Assembly: GCA_934667475.1 (NCBI GenBank)
Contig: CAKUMB010000011.1
Coordinates: 1 to 60,953, forward strand
Length of the DNA: 60,953 bases
DNA from: an uncultured Muribaculaceae bacterium
GTDB lineage: Bacteria; Bacteroidota; Bacteroidia; Bacteroidales; Muribaculaceae
Reading direction: 5' to 3'
A model generated the notes under the pieces. It was given only the letters and a program-made list of their open reading frames with translations. It was not told the DNA's origin and made no database searches. The position numbers were made by a program, and so were the translations under genes. Shown here one piece after another: positions 24,633-32,012 of the stretch. Position 1 is the stretch's first letter; each line of letters begins with the position of its first letter.

Positions 24633-26342
24633 TCACGGGAACTGCACACCATGAGCTTTAAATTGCTCCACATCCATTTCGCGCAGGCCCACATCATTTA
24701 GTTCGTGCATCTCGTTGTGGTCATTCACATACAGCCGCTTGTGCCACTTAAACTGTCCGCTTCCCGCTGCATATTGCGCCTGGGCGTAGGGGGTGGTGAT
24801 GCCCGCCAGGTCGAGCATGGTGTGAAACAGTATCATGTTGGTCGATACTGGCGTCAGGCGGTGGCTGGCCAGGGCGCGGCACTTGTCGGGGTGCTGCGCG
24901 GCATACTGGGCCGAAGTCCAGAATAGCAGCGGCACACGCAGCTGGTGGTAGGTGGGGTCGGGCGAGGCGTGCAAAAACTTCTCACGGCTGTCGTCGAATA
25001 TGTCCTCGCCATGGTCGCTGGTATAGGCCACAGCGGCGGCCACACCCTTTGATGCCACCATCGATATTATTTGCGACACCACACGGTCGGTGTAGCTTAT
25101 GGTGTTGTCGTAGGCGTTGATGAGCTCGGCGCGATATTTAGCCTTGGCTGCCGGTATGTGGTCGGGGGTGAAGCGTGCGCAGTTGGCGGGGTAGCGGTCG
25201 TTGTAGTTGAAGTGCGAGCCGTAGCAGTGCACCACCACCATCAGTTTGCCGCCGTGGTAGCTGTCGAGCCGCGCCTTCACCAGCTTCAGCAGCTGCTCGT
25301 CGTAGACGTTGGCCGACATGGGCAGCGGGTCTTTAATGAATTTCACCTCGTTGGCCTCGCAGCCGAAGAAGTCGATAAACGAGCCGTTGCGGCGCTGGTT
25401 GGAGTAGAACGCCGTCTTGTAGCCGGCCTCGTTGAATGCGGTGATTATGCCCTTGCGGTAATAGATGCTGTCGAAGGGCTCCGAGCCTATCGACGACAGC
25501 AGCATGGGCACGCTCTTGTGGGTGGTGTTTGACATCGTTATGGCGTCGCTGTACACCACCAGGCGCGGTGTCTTGGCCAGCAGCGGAGTGGTGTTGCGCT
25601 CATAGCCGTAGAGGCCGAAGTTGTCGGCGCGTGCCGTTTCGCCCACCACCACCACATATATCTCGGGCACACTGTCGGGGCGTGTGGCCTTGGCGTGAAA
25701 TGCGAAGTGGGCCGATGTGTTGGCGTAGTGGGCCGTGCGCACGCTGCGGTCAACGGCCAGCCCCAGGTTGTAGCACACGTTCACTGGAAATATGTCGTCT
25801 TGAATCCTGAATCCGGGGTTCACAAAGAAGCAGGCCACCGTCATCACCGCCGACACCGCTATTGCGCCGGTGGCATATTTGCGCTGGTTGGCGCGGAACA
25901 GCGCACTCAGCTTCTCCTTGTTGCACACCGATGCCACTGCCATGACAATGCCCAGCACATACACCACCACCACTATGCCTATGGCCGTGAGCAGATTGCC
26001 CAGCAGCTCGTCGATTTCGGTCATGTTGGTGGTGACCACGTTTAGGAACATGTCGACGGCAATCGGCGACTGTCCAAACAGGTAGAGCAGCACAATCTCG
26101 AATGCGTCGAAGAATATGAACAGAAACAGCCACCAGAACGCTTTGCCTGGTTTTGCCGGCAGCGTCAGCGCCCACCAGTAGAGCGACGCCGGCAGCGCTA
26201 TGCTGCAAATGCGTGTGAGCAGCGGCTGCGGCTCGGTGAAAAACATCACCGCGTTGGGCAGCGCCAGCATTATGAGGAATGCCCAGAATGCGGTTGTTTG
26301 ACTCTTGAATATTAATTTGCTGAGTGGTTTAAAAAGCTTCAT
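24633..26342 (-). CDS. Lipid A phosphoethanolamine transferase (EptA-like)
   Basis: A 569-residue inner-membrane protein. Five N-terminal membrane helices cover about residues 15-185, followed by a periplasmic sulfatase-fold domain. The catalytic Thr/Ser region is MSNTTHKSVPMLLSS, and the metal site includes YTSDHGEDIFD and FLHASPDPTYH. Known relatives move phosphoethanolamine from phosphatidylethanolamine to lipid A or other glycans and can lower polymyxin sensitivity; the acceptor here is unknown. The start at 26342 overlaps the end of the upstream beta-barrel gene by 14 bases, so the two are coupled. Confidence 0.85.
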   Translation of the reverse strand: MKLFKPLSKLIFKSQTTAFWAFLIMLALPNAVMFFTEPQPLLTRICSIALPASLYWWALTLPAKPGKAFWWLFLFIFFDAFEIVLLYLFGQSPIAVDMFLNVVTTNMTEIDELLGNLLTAIGIVVVVYVLGIVMAVASVCNKEKLSALFRANQRKYATGAIAVSAVMTVACFFVNPGFRIQDDIFPVNVCYNLGLAVDRSVRTAHYANTSAHFAFHAKATRPDSVPEIYVVVVGETARADNFGLYGYERNTTPLLAKTPRLVVYSDAITMSNTTHKSVPMLLSSIGSEPFDSIYYRKGIITAFNEAGYKTAFYSNQRRNGSFIDFFGCEANEVKFIKDPLPMSANVYDEQLLKLVKARLDSYHGGKLMVVVHCYGSHFNYNDRYPANCARFTPDHIPAAKAKYRAELINAYDNTISYTDRVVSQIISMVASKGVAAAVAYTSDHGEDIFDDSREKFLHASPDPTYHQLRVPLLFWTSAQYAAQHPDKCRALASHRLTPVSTNMILFHTMLDLAGITTPYAQAQYAAGSGQFKWHKRLYVNDHNEMHELNDVGLREMDVEQFKAHGVQFP

Positions 26343-27501
26343 TGATGTTAAATATAAATTCGTGCTGGCCCGATTTCCCAAATCCGTAGTCGAGGCGCAC
26401 GTTCACCCTTTTGCGGAATTCCCACCGGTAGCCAATGCCGTAGTTTGGCAGCAGGTGCTTGAACGAGTGGCTGTCGTGAAACACGTTGCCTCCACCCACC
26501 CACAGGGCTATGCCATTGCGCCGCCACACGTGCTGGCGCAGCTCCAACTGCATGGTGATGATGTGCTTGTCGCGGTAGCGGCCGCCGTAGTAGCCGCGCA
26601 TCGAGTTCGACCCGCCCAGCTCCGACATGGTGGCCCACGACGGATTGCCGAAGTTGAACTTGGTGTATAGCTCACCGGCCAGCACGCCGCCCTTCCACAC
26701 CTGCCTGTAGTGGCACGCACGCAGCTCGGCTGTGGTGAATGTGTAGTGGTTGCTCATGAATTTCGGCTGAAACAGAACTCCAAAGTGCACATAAGTGCCG
26801 CGGTAGGCGTTGGTTATCAGGTCGCGGGTGTCGTAGTCGAGCGTCAGTCCTATGCCAAAGTTGCGCACCGTGAGCCTCTGGTTGCCCATCAGCTCCATGC
26901 GCTCTATCGAGTCGGCTTTGGCCCACTGCCAGCTGGCCGACGGGCCTGCATAAAGTCCCTTGGCCAGACGCCACAGGTAGTCGAGCTTGAACCCTATGTG
27001 GCGGTAGGTCATTTTTTCCTCGTTGTCGTCGTTGTCGCAGTCGTGGTAGCCAATGCCCCAAATGTAGGTGGGCAGGTAGTAGAACGACAGATTGTAGTTC
27101 AGGCGGTGGGCGTCGTTGGCCATCAGTGTGTTGCCCCTTATGCCTACAAGTGCAAACTTCGACGTGGCCACGTCGGTGTAGATGGTCACATTCGACGGTT
27201 GCGACAGTGTGTCGCTGCCGCTCACTCGGTAGAATCCCGATCCCACAAGGCCTATGCCCAGCTTGGTGTCGGAGTTGTAGTGCGGCCCGCCGATGAAGCT
27301 CACGTGAAATCCCTTTTGCGAAAGGTTGTCGTCGTCTTTGGTGAAATAGTTGACCACTTTATGTATGAAGCTAGCCTTGCGGCTTGCTGCGGAGTCGGCG
27401 GCAGTGGAGTCGGCAGCCGAGGCGCTGGCGTGTGAGGCAAGCGGAGCGGCGAAAACAAGCAGGCTGGATATTACTCTAAAAATGTACATCAACTTTCTCA
27501 T
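26329..27501 (-). CDS. BamA/TamA-family (D15-like) outer-membrane beta-barrel protein
   Basis: A 390-residue protein with a signal peptide (MYIFRVISSLLVFAAPLASH near the N-terminus) and an all-beta C-terminal part. The signature loop of Omp85-type barrels is visible as SMRGYYGGRYRDKH, and the terminal strand ends in an aromatic residue (INEAF). No POTRA repeats are seen, so this is a short barrel-only variant. The first in-frame ATG at 27513 falls inside the -7 box TATCTTTG (27511-27518), so 27501 is the start. It is coupled to the phosphoethanolamine transferase gene. Confidence 0.8.
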   Translation of the reverse strand: MRKLMYIFRVISSLLVFAAPLASHASASAADSTAADSAASRKASFIHKVVNYFTKDDDNLSQKGFHVSFIGGPHYNSDTKLGIGLVGSGFYRVSGSDTLSQPSNVTIYTDVATSKFALVGIRGNTLMANDAHRLNYNLSFYYLPTYIWGIGYHDCDNDDNEEKMTYRHIGFKLDYLWRLAKGLYAGPSASWQWAKADSIERMELMGNQRLTVRNFGIGLTLDYDTRDLITNAYRGTYVHFGVLFQPKFMSNHYTFTTAELRACHYRQVWKGGVLAGELYTKFNFGNPSWATMSELGGSNSMRGYYGGRYRDKHIITMQLELRQHVWRRNGIALWVGGGNVFHDSHSFKHLLPNYGIGYRWEFRKRVNVRLDYGFGKSGQHEFIFNINEAF

Positions 27502-27510
27502 TTTGGGCTG

Positions 27511-27518
27511 CAAAGATA
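27511..27518 (-). promoter_or_regulatory. -7 box of the barrel/EptA operon
   Basis: TATCTTTG on the minus strand, 10 bases before the start codon. Confidence 0.5.
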
Positions 27519-27631
27519 CTCATTATAATTTACACAGCGGCAATGGGCAGCTACCATTCCGACATTTGGAACAGCAAAAGAGCATTATCGGCAAAGCCGT
27601 GTGGCGTATGCGCCGAATGGATATTTTTGAC

Positions 27632-27639
27632 TAATTTTG
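27632..27639 (+). promoter_or_regulatory. -7 box of the chromate transporter pair
   Basis: TAATTTTG, 30 bases before the first start codon. The -33 box is not clear. Confidence 0.45.
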
Positions 27640-27668
27640 CAGTCGAATTAATAAAAGCAACAACAAAG

Positions 27669-28241
27669 ATGGGAAACATTTATTTTCAGTTGTTTTTCAC
27701 GTTTTTCAAAATAGGTGCGTTCACCTTTGGCGGCGGATGGGCGATGATATCAATTATTCAGCGCGAAATTGTGGACAAGCACCACTGGATAGAGCAGGGG
27801 GAGTTTCTCGACCTGCTGGCCATTGCGCAGTCGATGCCGGGCATTCTGGCTGTGAACATATCGGTGGTGATAGGCGACCGCTTGAAGGGGGTGAAAGGCA
27901 GCGTCACCGCCGCATTGGGCACCATTTTGCCGTCGTTTGCCATAATTCTGGCCATAGCGGTGTTTCTCACGCCCGACACCATTAAGAACAATGAGGTAGT
28001 CAGCCGCATATTCAAAGGCATACGCCCGGCGGTGGTGGCCCTCATCATAGCCCCCGTGCTCACCACGGCCAAGTCGGTCGGCATTGGCTGGAAGACGGTG
28101 GCCATACCAGTGGCGGTAGCCTTGGGCGTGTATTCGGGTCTGCCGGTGATTTCCAACCCCATACTCTACATCGTGCTCGGCGCTGTGGGCGGATACGTGT
28201 ATCACCAGCACTCATTGTCAAAGAAAATAAGCAAGCGCTAA
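27669..28241 (+). CDS. Chromate transporter family, N-type half
   Basis: A 190-residue CHR-domain membrane protein. It opens with the family motif FFKIGAFTFGGGWAMI and has the conserved LAIAQSMPGILAVNISVVIG stretch. This is one half of the two-gene (short-chain) CHR system; the second half starts 10 bases on. The family exports chromate by exchange for sulfate in studied cases, but the natural substrate in gut bacteria is unproven. The start at 27669 gives the standard N-terminus; the longer frame from 27543 is rejected because the -7 box lies within it. Confidence 0.85.
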   Translation: MGNIYFQLFFTFFKIGAFTFGGGWAMISIIQREIVDKHHWIEQGEFLDLLAIAQSMPGILAVNISVVIGDRLKGVKGSVTAALGTILPSFAIILAIAVFLTPDTIKNNEVVSRIFKGIRPAVVALIIAPVLTTAKSVGIGWKTVAIPVAVALGVYSGLPVISNPILYIVLGAVGGYVYHQHSLSKKISKR

Positions 28242-28251
28242 TGAAACGGCT

Positions 28252-28794
28252 ATGATAGAAACTTACTTGAGGCTAATTTGGGCTTATATTAAAATCGGAC
28301 TTTTCGGCTTTGGCGGCGGCTATGCCATGTTGTCGCTCATTCATAACGAGGTGGTGGACAGCGGCTGGATTTCCAACCAGATGTTTACCGACATAGTGGC
28401 CATATCGCAGATGACCCCCGGACCCATTGGCATCAACAGTGCCACCTACATCGGCTATGTGGTCACGGGCAGCGTGCTCGGCTCGCTGGTGGCCTCATTC
28501 ACCGTGGTGCTGCCGCCATTTGTGCTTGTGCTGTTTGCCAGCCACTTCATCAGCCGCCACTCCGACAGCAGCGTCATCAAAGGTGCGTTCATGGGGCTGC
28601 GCCCAGTGGTGGTGGGGCTTATTGCATCGGCTGCGCTGCTGCTCATGAACAGCGATAACTTTGGCTTTGAGCTGAGCGAGCGCGTGATTTCGGTGATGAT
28701 ATGTCTGGCTGCGTTCTGCGTGGTCTACTTCACAAAAATCCACCCAATTTGGGTGATAGTGGCAGCCGGCGTGGTTGGCCTCATTGTGTTTTAA
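28252..28794 (+). CDS. Chromate transporter family, C-type half
   Basis: A 180-residue CHR-domain membrane protein with the matching motif YIKIGLFGFGGGYAMLSLIH and ISQMTPGPIGINSATYIGY. It pairs with the preceding gene to form a heteromeric transporter. folC follows 18 bases later and may be on the same transcript. Confidence 0.85.
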   Translation: MIETYLRLIWAYIKIGLFGFGGGYAMLSLIHNEVVDSGWISNQMFTDIVAISQMTPGPIGINSATYIGYVVTGSVLGSLVASFTVVLPPFVLVLFASHFISRHSDSSVIKGAFMGLRPVVVGLIASAALLLMNSDNFGFELSERVISVMICLAAFCVVYFTKIHPIWVIVAAGVVGLIVF

Positions 28795-28812
28795 TTATAA
28801 AGGTATTGAATT

Positions 28813-30108
28813 ATGAACTATAGCGAAACCATCAACTTTCTGTATTCCCAGCTGCCTATGTTTGAGCGCAGTGGAGCCAACGCCTACAAGCCAGGACTGC
28901 AAACCAGCCATGACCTCGACAACATGTTTGGCAACCCCCACAAGGCCTACAAAACCATCCATATAGCCGGCACCAATGGCAAGGGCTCGGTGTCGAGCTT
29001 GCTGGCGGCGGCGTTGCAAAGCGAGGGTTACAAGGTGGGCCTATACACTTCACCGCACTTGGTCGACTTCAGGGAGCGCATCGTGGTCAACGGTGAGAAG
29101 ATTCCGCAGCAGTATGTGGTCGACTTTGTGAAGCGCTACCAGCAGATGGACTATGAGGGGCACCCGTCGTTTTTCGAACTTACGTCGACCATGGCGTTTG
29201 ACTACTTCCGTGCCGCTGGCGTCGACTATGCCGTGATAGAAGTTGGCCTTGGCGGCCGGCTCGACAGCACCAACATCATAAGCCCACAGATGTGCGTAAT
29301 CACCAACATATCGCTCGACCACACCCAGTTTCTTGGCGACACGCTGCCCAAAATCGCGTCGGAGAAGGCCGGCATCATCAAGCCTGGTGTGCCTGTGGTG
29401 GTGGGCGAGGCCGAGGGCGACGTGCGCCGCGTGTTTGAGCAGAAGGCCAAAGCCGAGGGGGCGCCCATCACGTTTGCGCAAGACCTCCACCTCATCACCG
29501 GGCACACCCACCGCGACGGCATGCTGCAATTGTCCACGGCCACCAGTCTTGGCACCATTGACTCGCAACTTGGTGGCGAATATCAGGTGCGCAACGCAGC
29601 CACGGTGCTTGCCGCCGTGGGTGAAATCAACCGCCGCGGGGTGGCTGTGATTTCCAACGAATCGGTGCGACGCGCCTTTGCCCATGTGTCGCAGCTCACC
29701 GGACTGCGTGGGCGCTGGACCACGCTGCACAGCAGCCCGCTCACGGTGTGCGACACAGGGCACAACATAGGTGGGTGGCAATACCTTAGCCGGCAAATAG
29801 CTTCGGTGCCAGCCACTTGCCACCGCATGGTTATAGGTTTTGTTAAAGACAAGGACATACGCCACATTTTGGCTCTGATGCCCAAAGATGCCTGCTACTA
29901 CTTTACGCAAGCCTCCATTCAGCGCGCCCTCGATGCCCGTTCGCTTATGCTCATGGGGCAGGAGGCCGGGCTCAAGGGCCGCTGCTTCGGCACGGTGGAG
30001 CAGGCCTATAGCCAAGCCAAGGCCGATGCCGCCGGCACCGACCTTGTGTTTGTGGGCGGCAGCACCTATGTGGTGGCCGAACTGCTTGCCTTGCCCGAAT
30101 TCCTATAG
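28813..30108 (+). CDS. folC: Bifunctional folylpolyglutamate synthase/dihydrofolate synthase
   Basis: A 431-residue ATP-dependent ligase. It adds glutamate to dihydropteroate and then to folates. The Mur-ligase-type P-loop is GTNGKGSVSSLL near residue 53, followed by the folate-site segment YTSPHLVDFRERI and DYAVIEVGLGGRLDSTN. The C-terminal glutamate-binding domain follows (GHNIGGWQYL). The stop overlaps the convergent ridA gene by 6 bases. Confidence 0.93.
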   Translation: MNYSETINFLYSQLPMFERSGANAYKPGLQTSHDLDNMFGNPHKAYKTIHIAGTNGKGSVSSLLAAALQSEGYKVGLYTSPHLVDFRERIVVNGEKIPQQYVVDFVKRYQQMDYEGHPSFFELTSTMAFDYFRAAGVDYAVIEVGLGGRLDSTNIISPQMCVITNISLDHTQFLGDTLPKIASEKAGIIKPGVPVVVGEAEGDVRRVFEQKAKAEGAPITFAQDLHLITGHTHRDGMLQLSTATSLGTIDSQLGGEYQVRNAATVLAAVGEINRRGVAVISNESVRRAFAHVSQLTGLRGRWTTLHSSPLTVCDTGHNIGGWQYLSRQIASVPATCHRMVIGFVKDKDIRHILALMPKDACYYFTQASIQRALDARSLMLMGQEAGLKGRCFGTVEQAYSQAKADAAGTDLVFVGGSTYVVAELLALPEFL

Positions 30109-30477
30109 CACTGCCACCACGTCGAGCGACACCAGTGCGTTTTGCGGCAGCTCCTTCACCGACATCGACGAGCGGGCGGGGTAGGGCTCGCTGAACTCGC
30201 GGGCATACACCGCATTCATCTCGCTGAACAGATACATCTCCGACAGGTACACAGTGGTCTTCACCACATTGTCGAGCGTGGCGCCTGCATCGGCAAGGAT
30301 GTTTTTCACATTTTCAATCACTTGCACCGTTTGCGCCTGAATGGTGTCGGGAATTTTGCCTGTGACTGGGTCGACGGGCAGCTGCCCCGACACAAACACC
30401 ATGTTGCCCGTGCGAATGGCATTGCTGTAGGCCCCTATTTCGGCCGGGGCTTTTGCGGCTTTAATCATCTCTTTCAT
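30103..30477 (-). CDS. ridA: RidA family reactive-intermediate deaminase
   Basis: A 124-residue trimeric enzyme that hydrolyses reactive imine/enamine intermediates such as 2-aminoacrylate. Family signatures are visible: IGAYSNAIRTGNMVFVSGQL at the start, the catalytic-arginine region (YPARSSM near residue 105) and the C-terminal VSLDVVAV. The length matches exactly. It overlaps the folC stop tail to tail. Confidence 0.93.
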   Translation of the reverse strand: MKEMIKAAKAPAEIGAYSNAIRTGNMVFVSGQLPVDPVTGKIPDTIQAQTVQVIENVKNILADAGATLDNVVKTTVYLSEMYLFSEMNAVYAREFSEPYPARSSMSVKELPQNALVSLDVVAVL

Positions 30478-30510
30478 AATCTGTAAAAAAATATATATGC
30501 TTTATTCCTA

Positions 30511-31893
30511 TTAATCGTCTTGACGCTCATTGCCTATGAGGCTCGTCAGTGTGGCTTCTACCGTGTTATGCCTCCTCATGGCCCTTAGCTTTTTCACCGC
30601 ACCGGTCATGGCGCCGCTTTTGCCGCAGGCAAAGTCGCTGCATCCGTCGCTGCCCAGCATACCGGCCACTTCGCCCACGGTGAGCCCTACGGGCGACAGT
30701 GCCGGCTGGTAGGCTGGCTCCTGGCTGCCGGAGACGCTCACTTCGGCTATCACGCCTGCGCTGAGCAGCCTGCCCAGCAGTGTGGCTGTGAGCGTGGGCG
30801 GAATGTCGCATGCCAGTGCGAGTTCGGCTGCCGCCAGCGGCTTTTGCCGCCGTGTGAACCGTGTGGCTATGACCGCAGCCAGCGCTATGGCCAGCTCGCT
30901 GGCGTAGTAGGGCGAAATGTGCCTGATGCGGCCGCTGAAGTCCCAGTTGGCCACATTCTGAATCGAGTAGACCACCGCCACGCCGCTCAGCGTTATGAGC
31001 CACACCAGCTGCAGCCATATGAGCAGCAGCGGCAAGAAGGCAAATGTGCCATACACGGCATTGTATTTCGACACATATATCTGTCCCGACACAAATGCCA
31101 GCTGCAGCGCGTGCGACAGCGTGCCGCACACCACACCCGGCCAAAGCGCGCACTTGAACTTCACTCTGGTGTTGGGAATGAGCCACAGAACGCACACAAA
31201 CACCACCCATGCAATGGCCATGGGCGACAGGTCGAGCACCTTTTGCCACAATGGCGACACTATGTGCAGCCTTGCCATCACGCTTGATATGCTGTTCGAC
31301 ACCAGCAGGTTGACACCCGCCGACAGCAGCATAAGCACCGGCAGCAGAATGAACATCACCGTGTAGTCGGTGACTTGCCTGTAGATTGTGCGGCTTTTGC
31401 TTATGCCCCAAATTTCGTTGAATGTGTGCTCCACATTGCGCATGAGCGACACCAGCGTCCACAGCAGAAACACCATGCCTATGCCGACAAACACTCCTTG
31501 CGATGCTTGCTCCAGATAACGGTCGACAAACATAAGCGCCGATTCCAGGGCCTGCCGCTGCGCAGGAAAGTAGCGGAACAGTTCGCTTTGCAGCATGTTT
31601 TGAAACCCGAAGCCGCGCCCTATGGCAAACAGCATGGCCAGCGTGGGCACCACAGCCAGCACTGTGCTGTAGGTGAGTGCGCAGGCCTTTTGCTGCAGGC
31701 GCTTGCTGGTGAATGAGCTTATGGCAAGGTTAAGTGTCTTTATCAGAGCCACTCGACGGCTGTGGCTTGTGTCATCCCACACGTCGTAGACGCAATATCG
31801 GTATAGCCGCACGGCTTTGCGCCATGCGGCATATGCGTGCAGCCGCACTTTGCGTGTGGTTGCTTCGGCTCCGCTGTGTGTCAATCTTCCCAT
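30511..31893 (-). CDS. YihY/BrkB-family inner-membrane protein
   Basis: A 460-residue membrane protein with six or so hydrophobic helices between about residues 75 and 320. The BrkB/YihY signature is visible in KACALTYSTVLAVVPTLAML and FNEIWGISKSRTIYRQV. The C-terminal ~120 residues look like a soluble winged-helix-type domain (LALACDIPPTLTATLLGRLL). The old name tRNA-processing ribonuclease BN for this family is mistaken, and its function is unknown. The start at 31893 is preferred because the longer start at 31923 falls over the -7 box (31911-31918). Confidence 0.82.
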   Translation of the reverse strand: MGRLTHSGAEATTRKVRLHAYAAWRKAVRLYRYCVYDVWDDTSHSRRVALIKTLNLAISSFTSKRLQQKACALTYSTVLAVVPTLAMLFAIGRGFGFQNMLQSELFRYFPAQRQALESALMFVDRYLEQASQGVFVGIGMVFLLWTLVSLMRNVEHTFNEIWGISKSRTIYRQVTDYTVMFILLPVLMLLSAGVNLLVSNSISSVMARLHIVSPLWQKVLDLSPMAIAWVVFVCVLWLIPNTRVKFKCALWPGVVCGTLSHALQLAFVSGQIYVSKYNAVYGTFAFLPLLLIWLQLVWLITLSGVAVVYSIQNVANWDFSGRIRHISPYYASELAIALAAVIATRFTRRQKPLAAAELALACDIPPTLTATLLGRLLSAGVIAEVSVSGSQEPAYQPALSPVGLTVGEVAGMLGSDGCSDFACGKSGAMTGAVKKLRAMRRHNTVEATLTSLIGNERQDD

Positions 31894-31910
31894 AGGTGTG
31901 TGCCAATATG

Positions 31911-31918
31911 CAAAAATA
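31911..31918 (-). promoter_or_regulatory. -7 box of the BrkB-family gene
   Basis: TATTTTTG on the minus strand, 17 bases before the chosen start. Confidence 0.45.
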
Positions 31919-32012
31919 GGCATAAATAACCATATATATGCCCATTTGCTTAGATATTGTGCTAAATAATTCGGCAGCCCCCTTTGGGTGGCGCTTTGTG
32001 CGGCCGGCTTCG

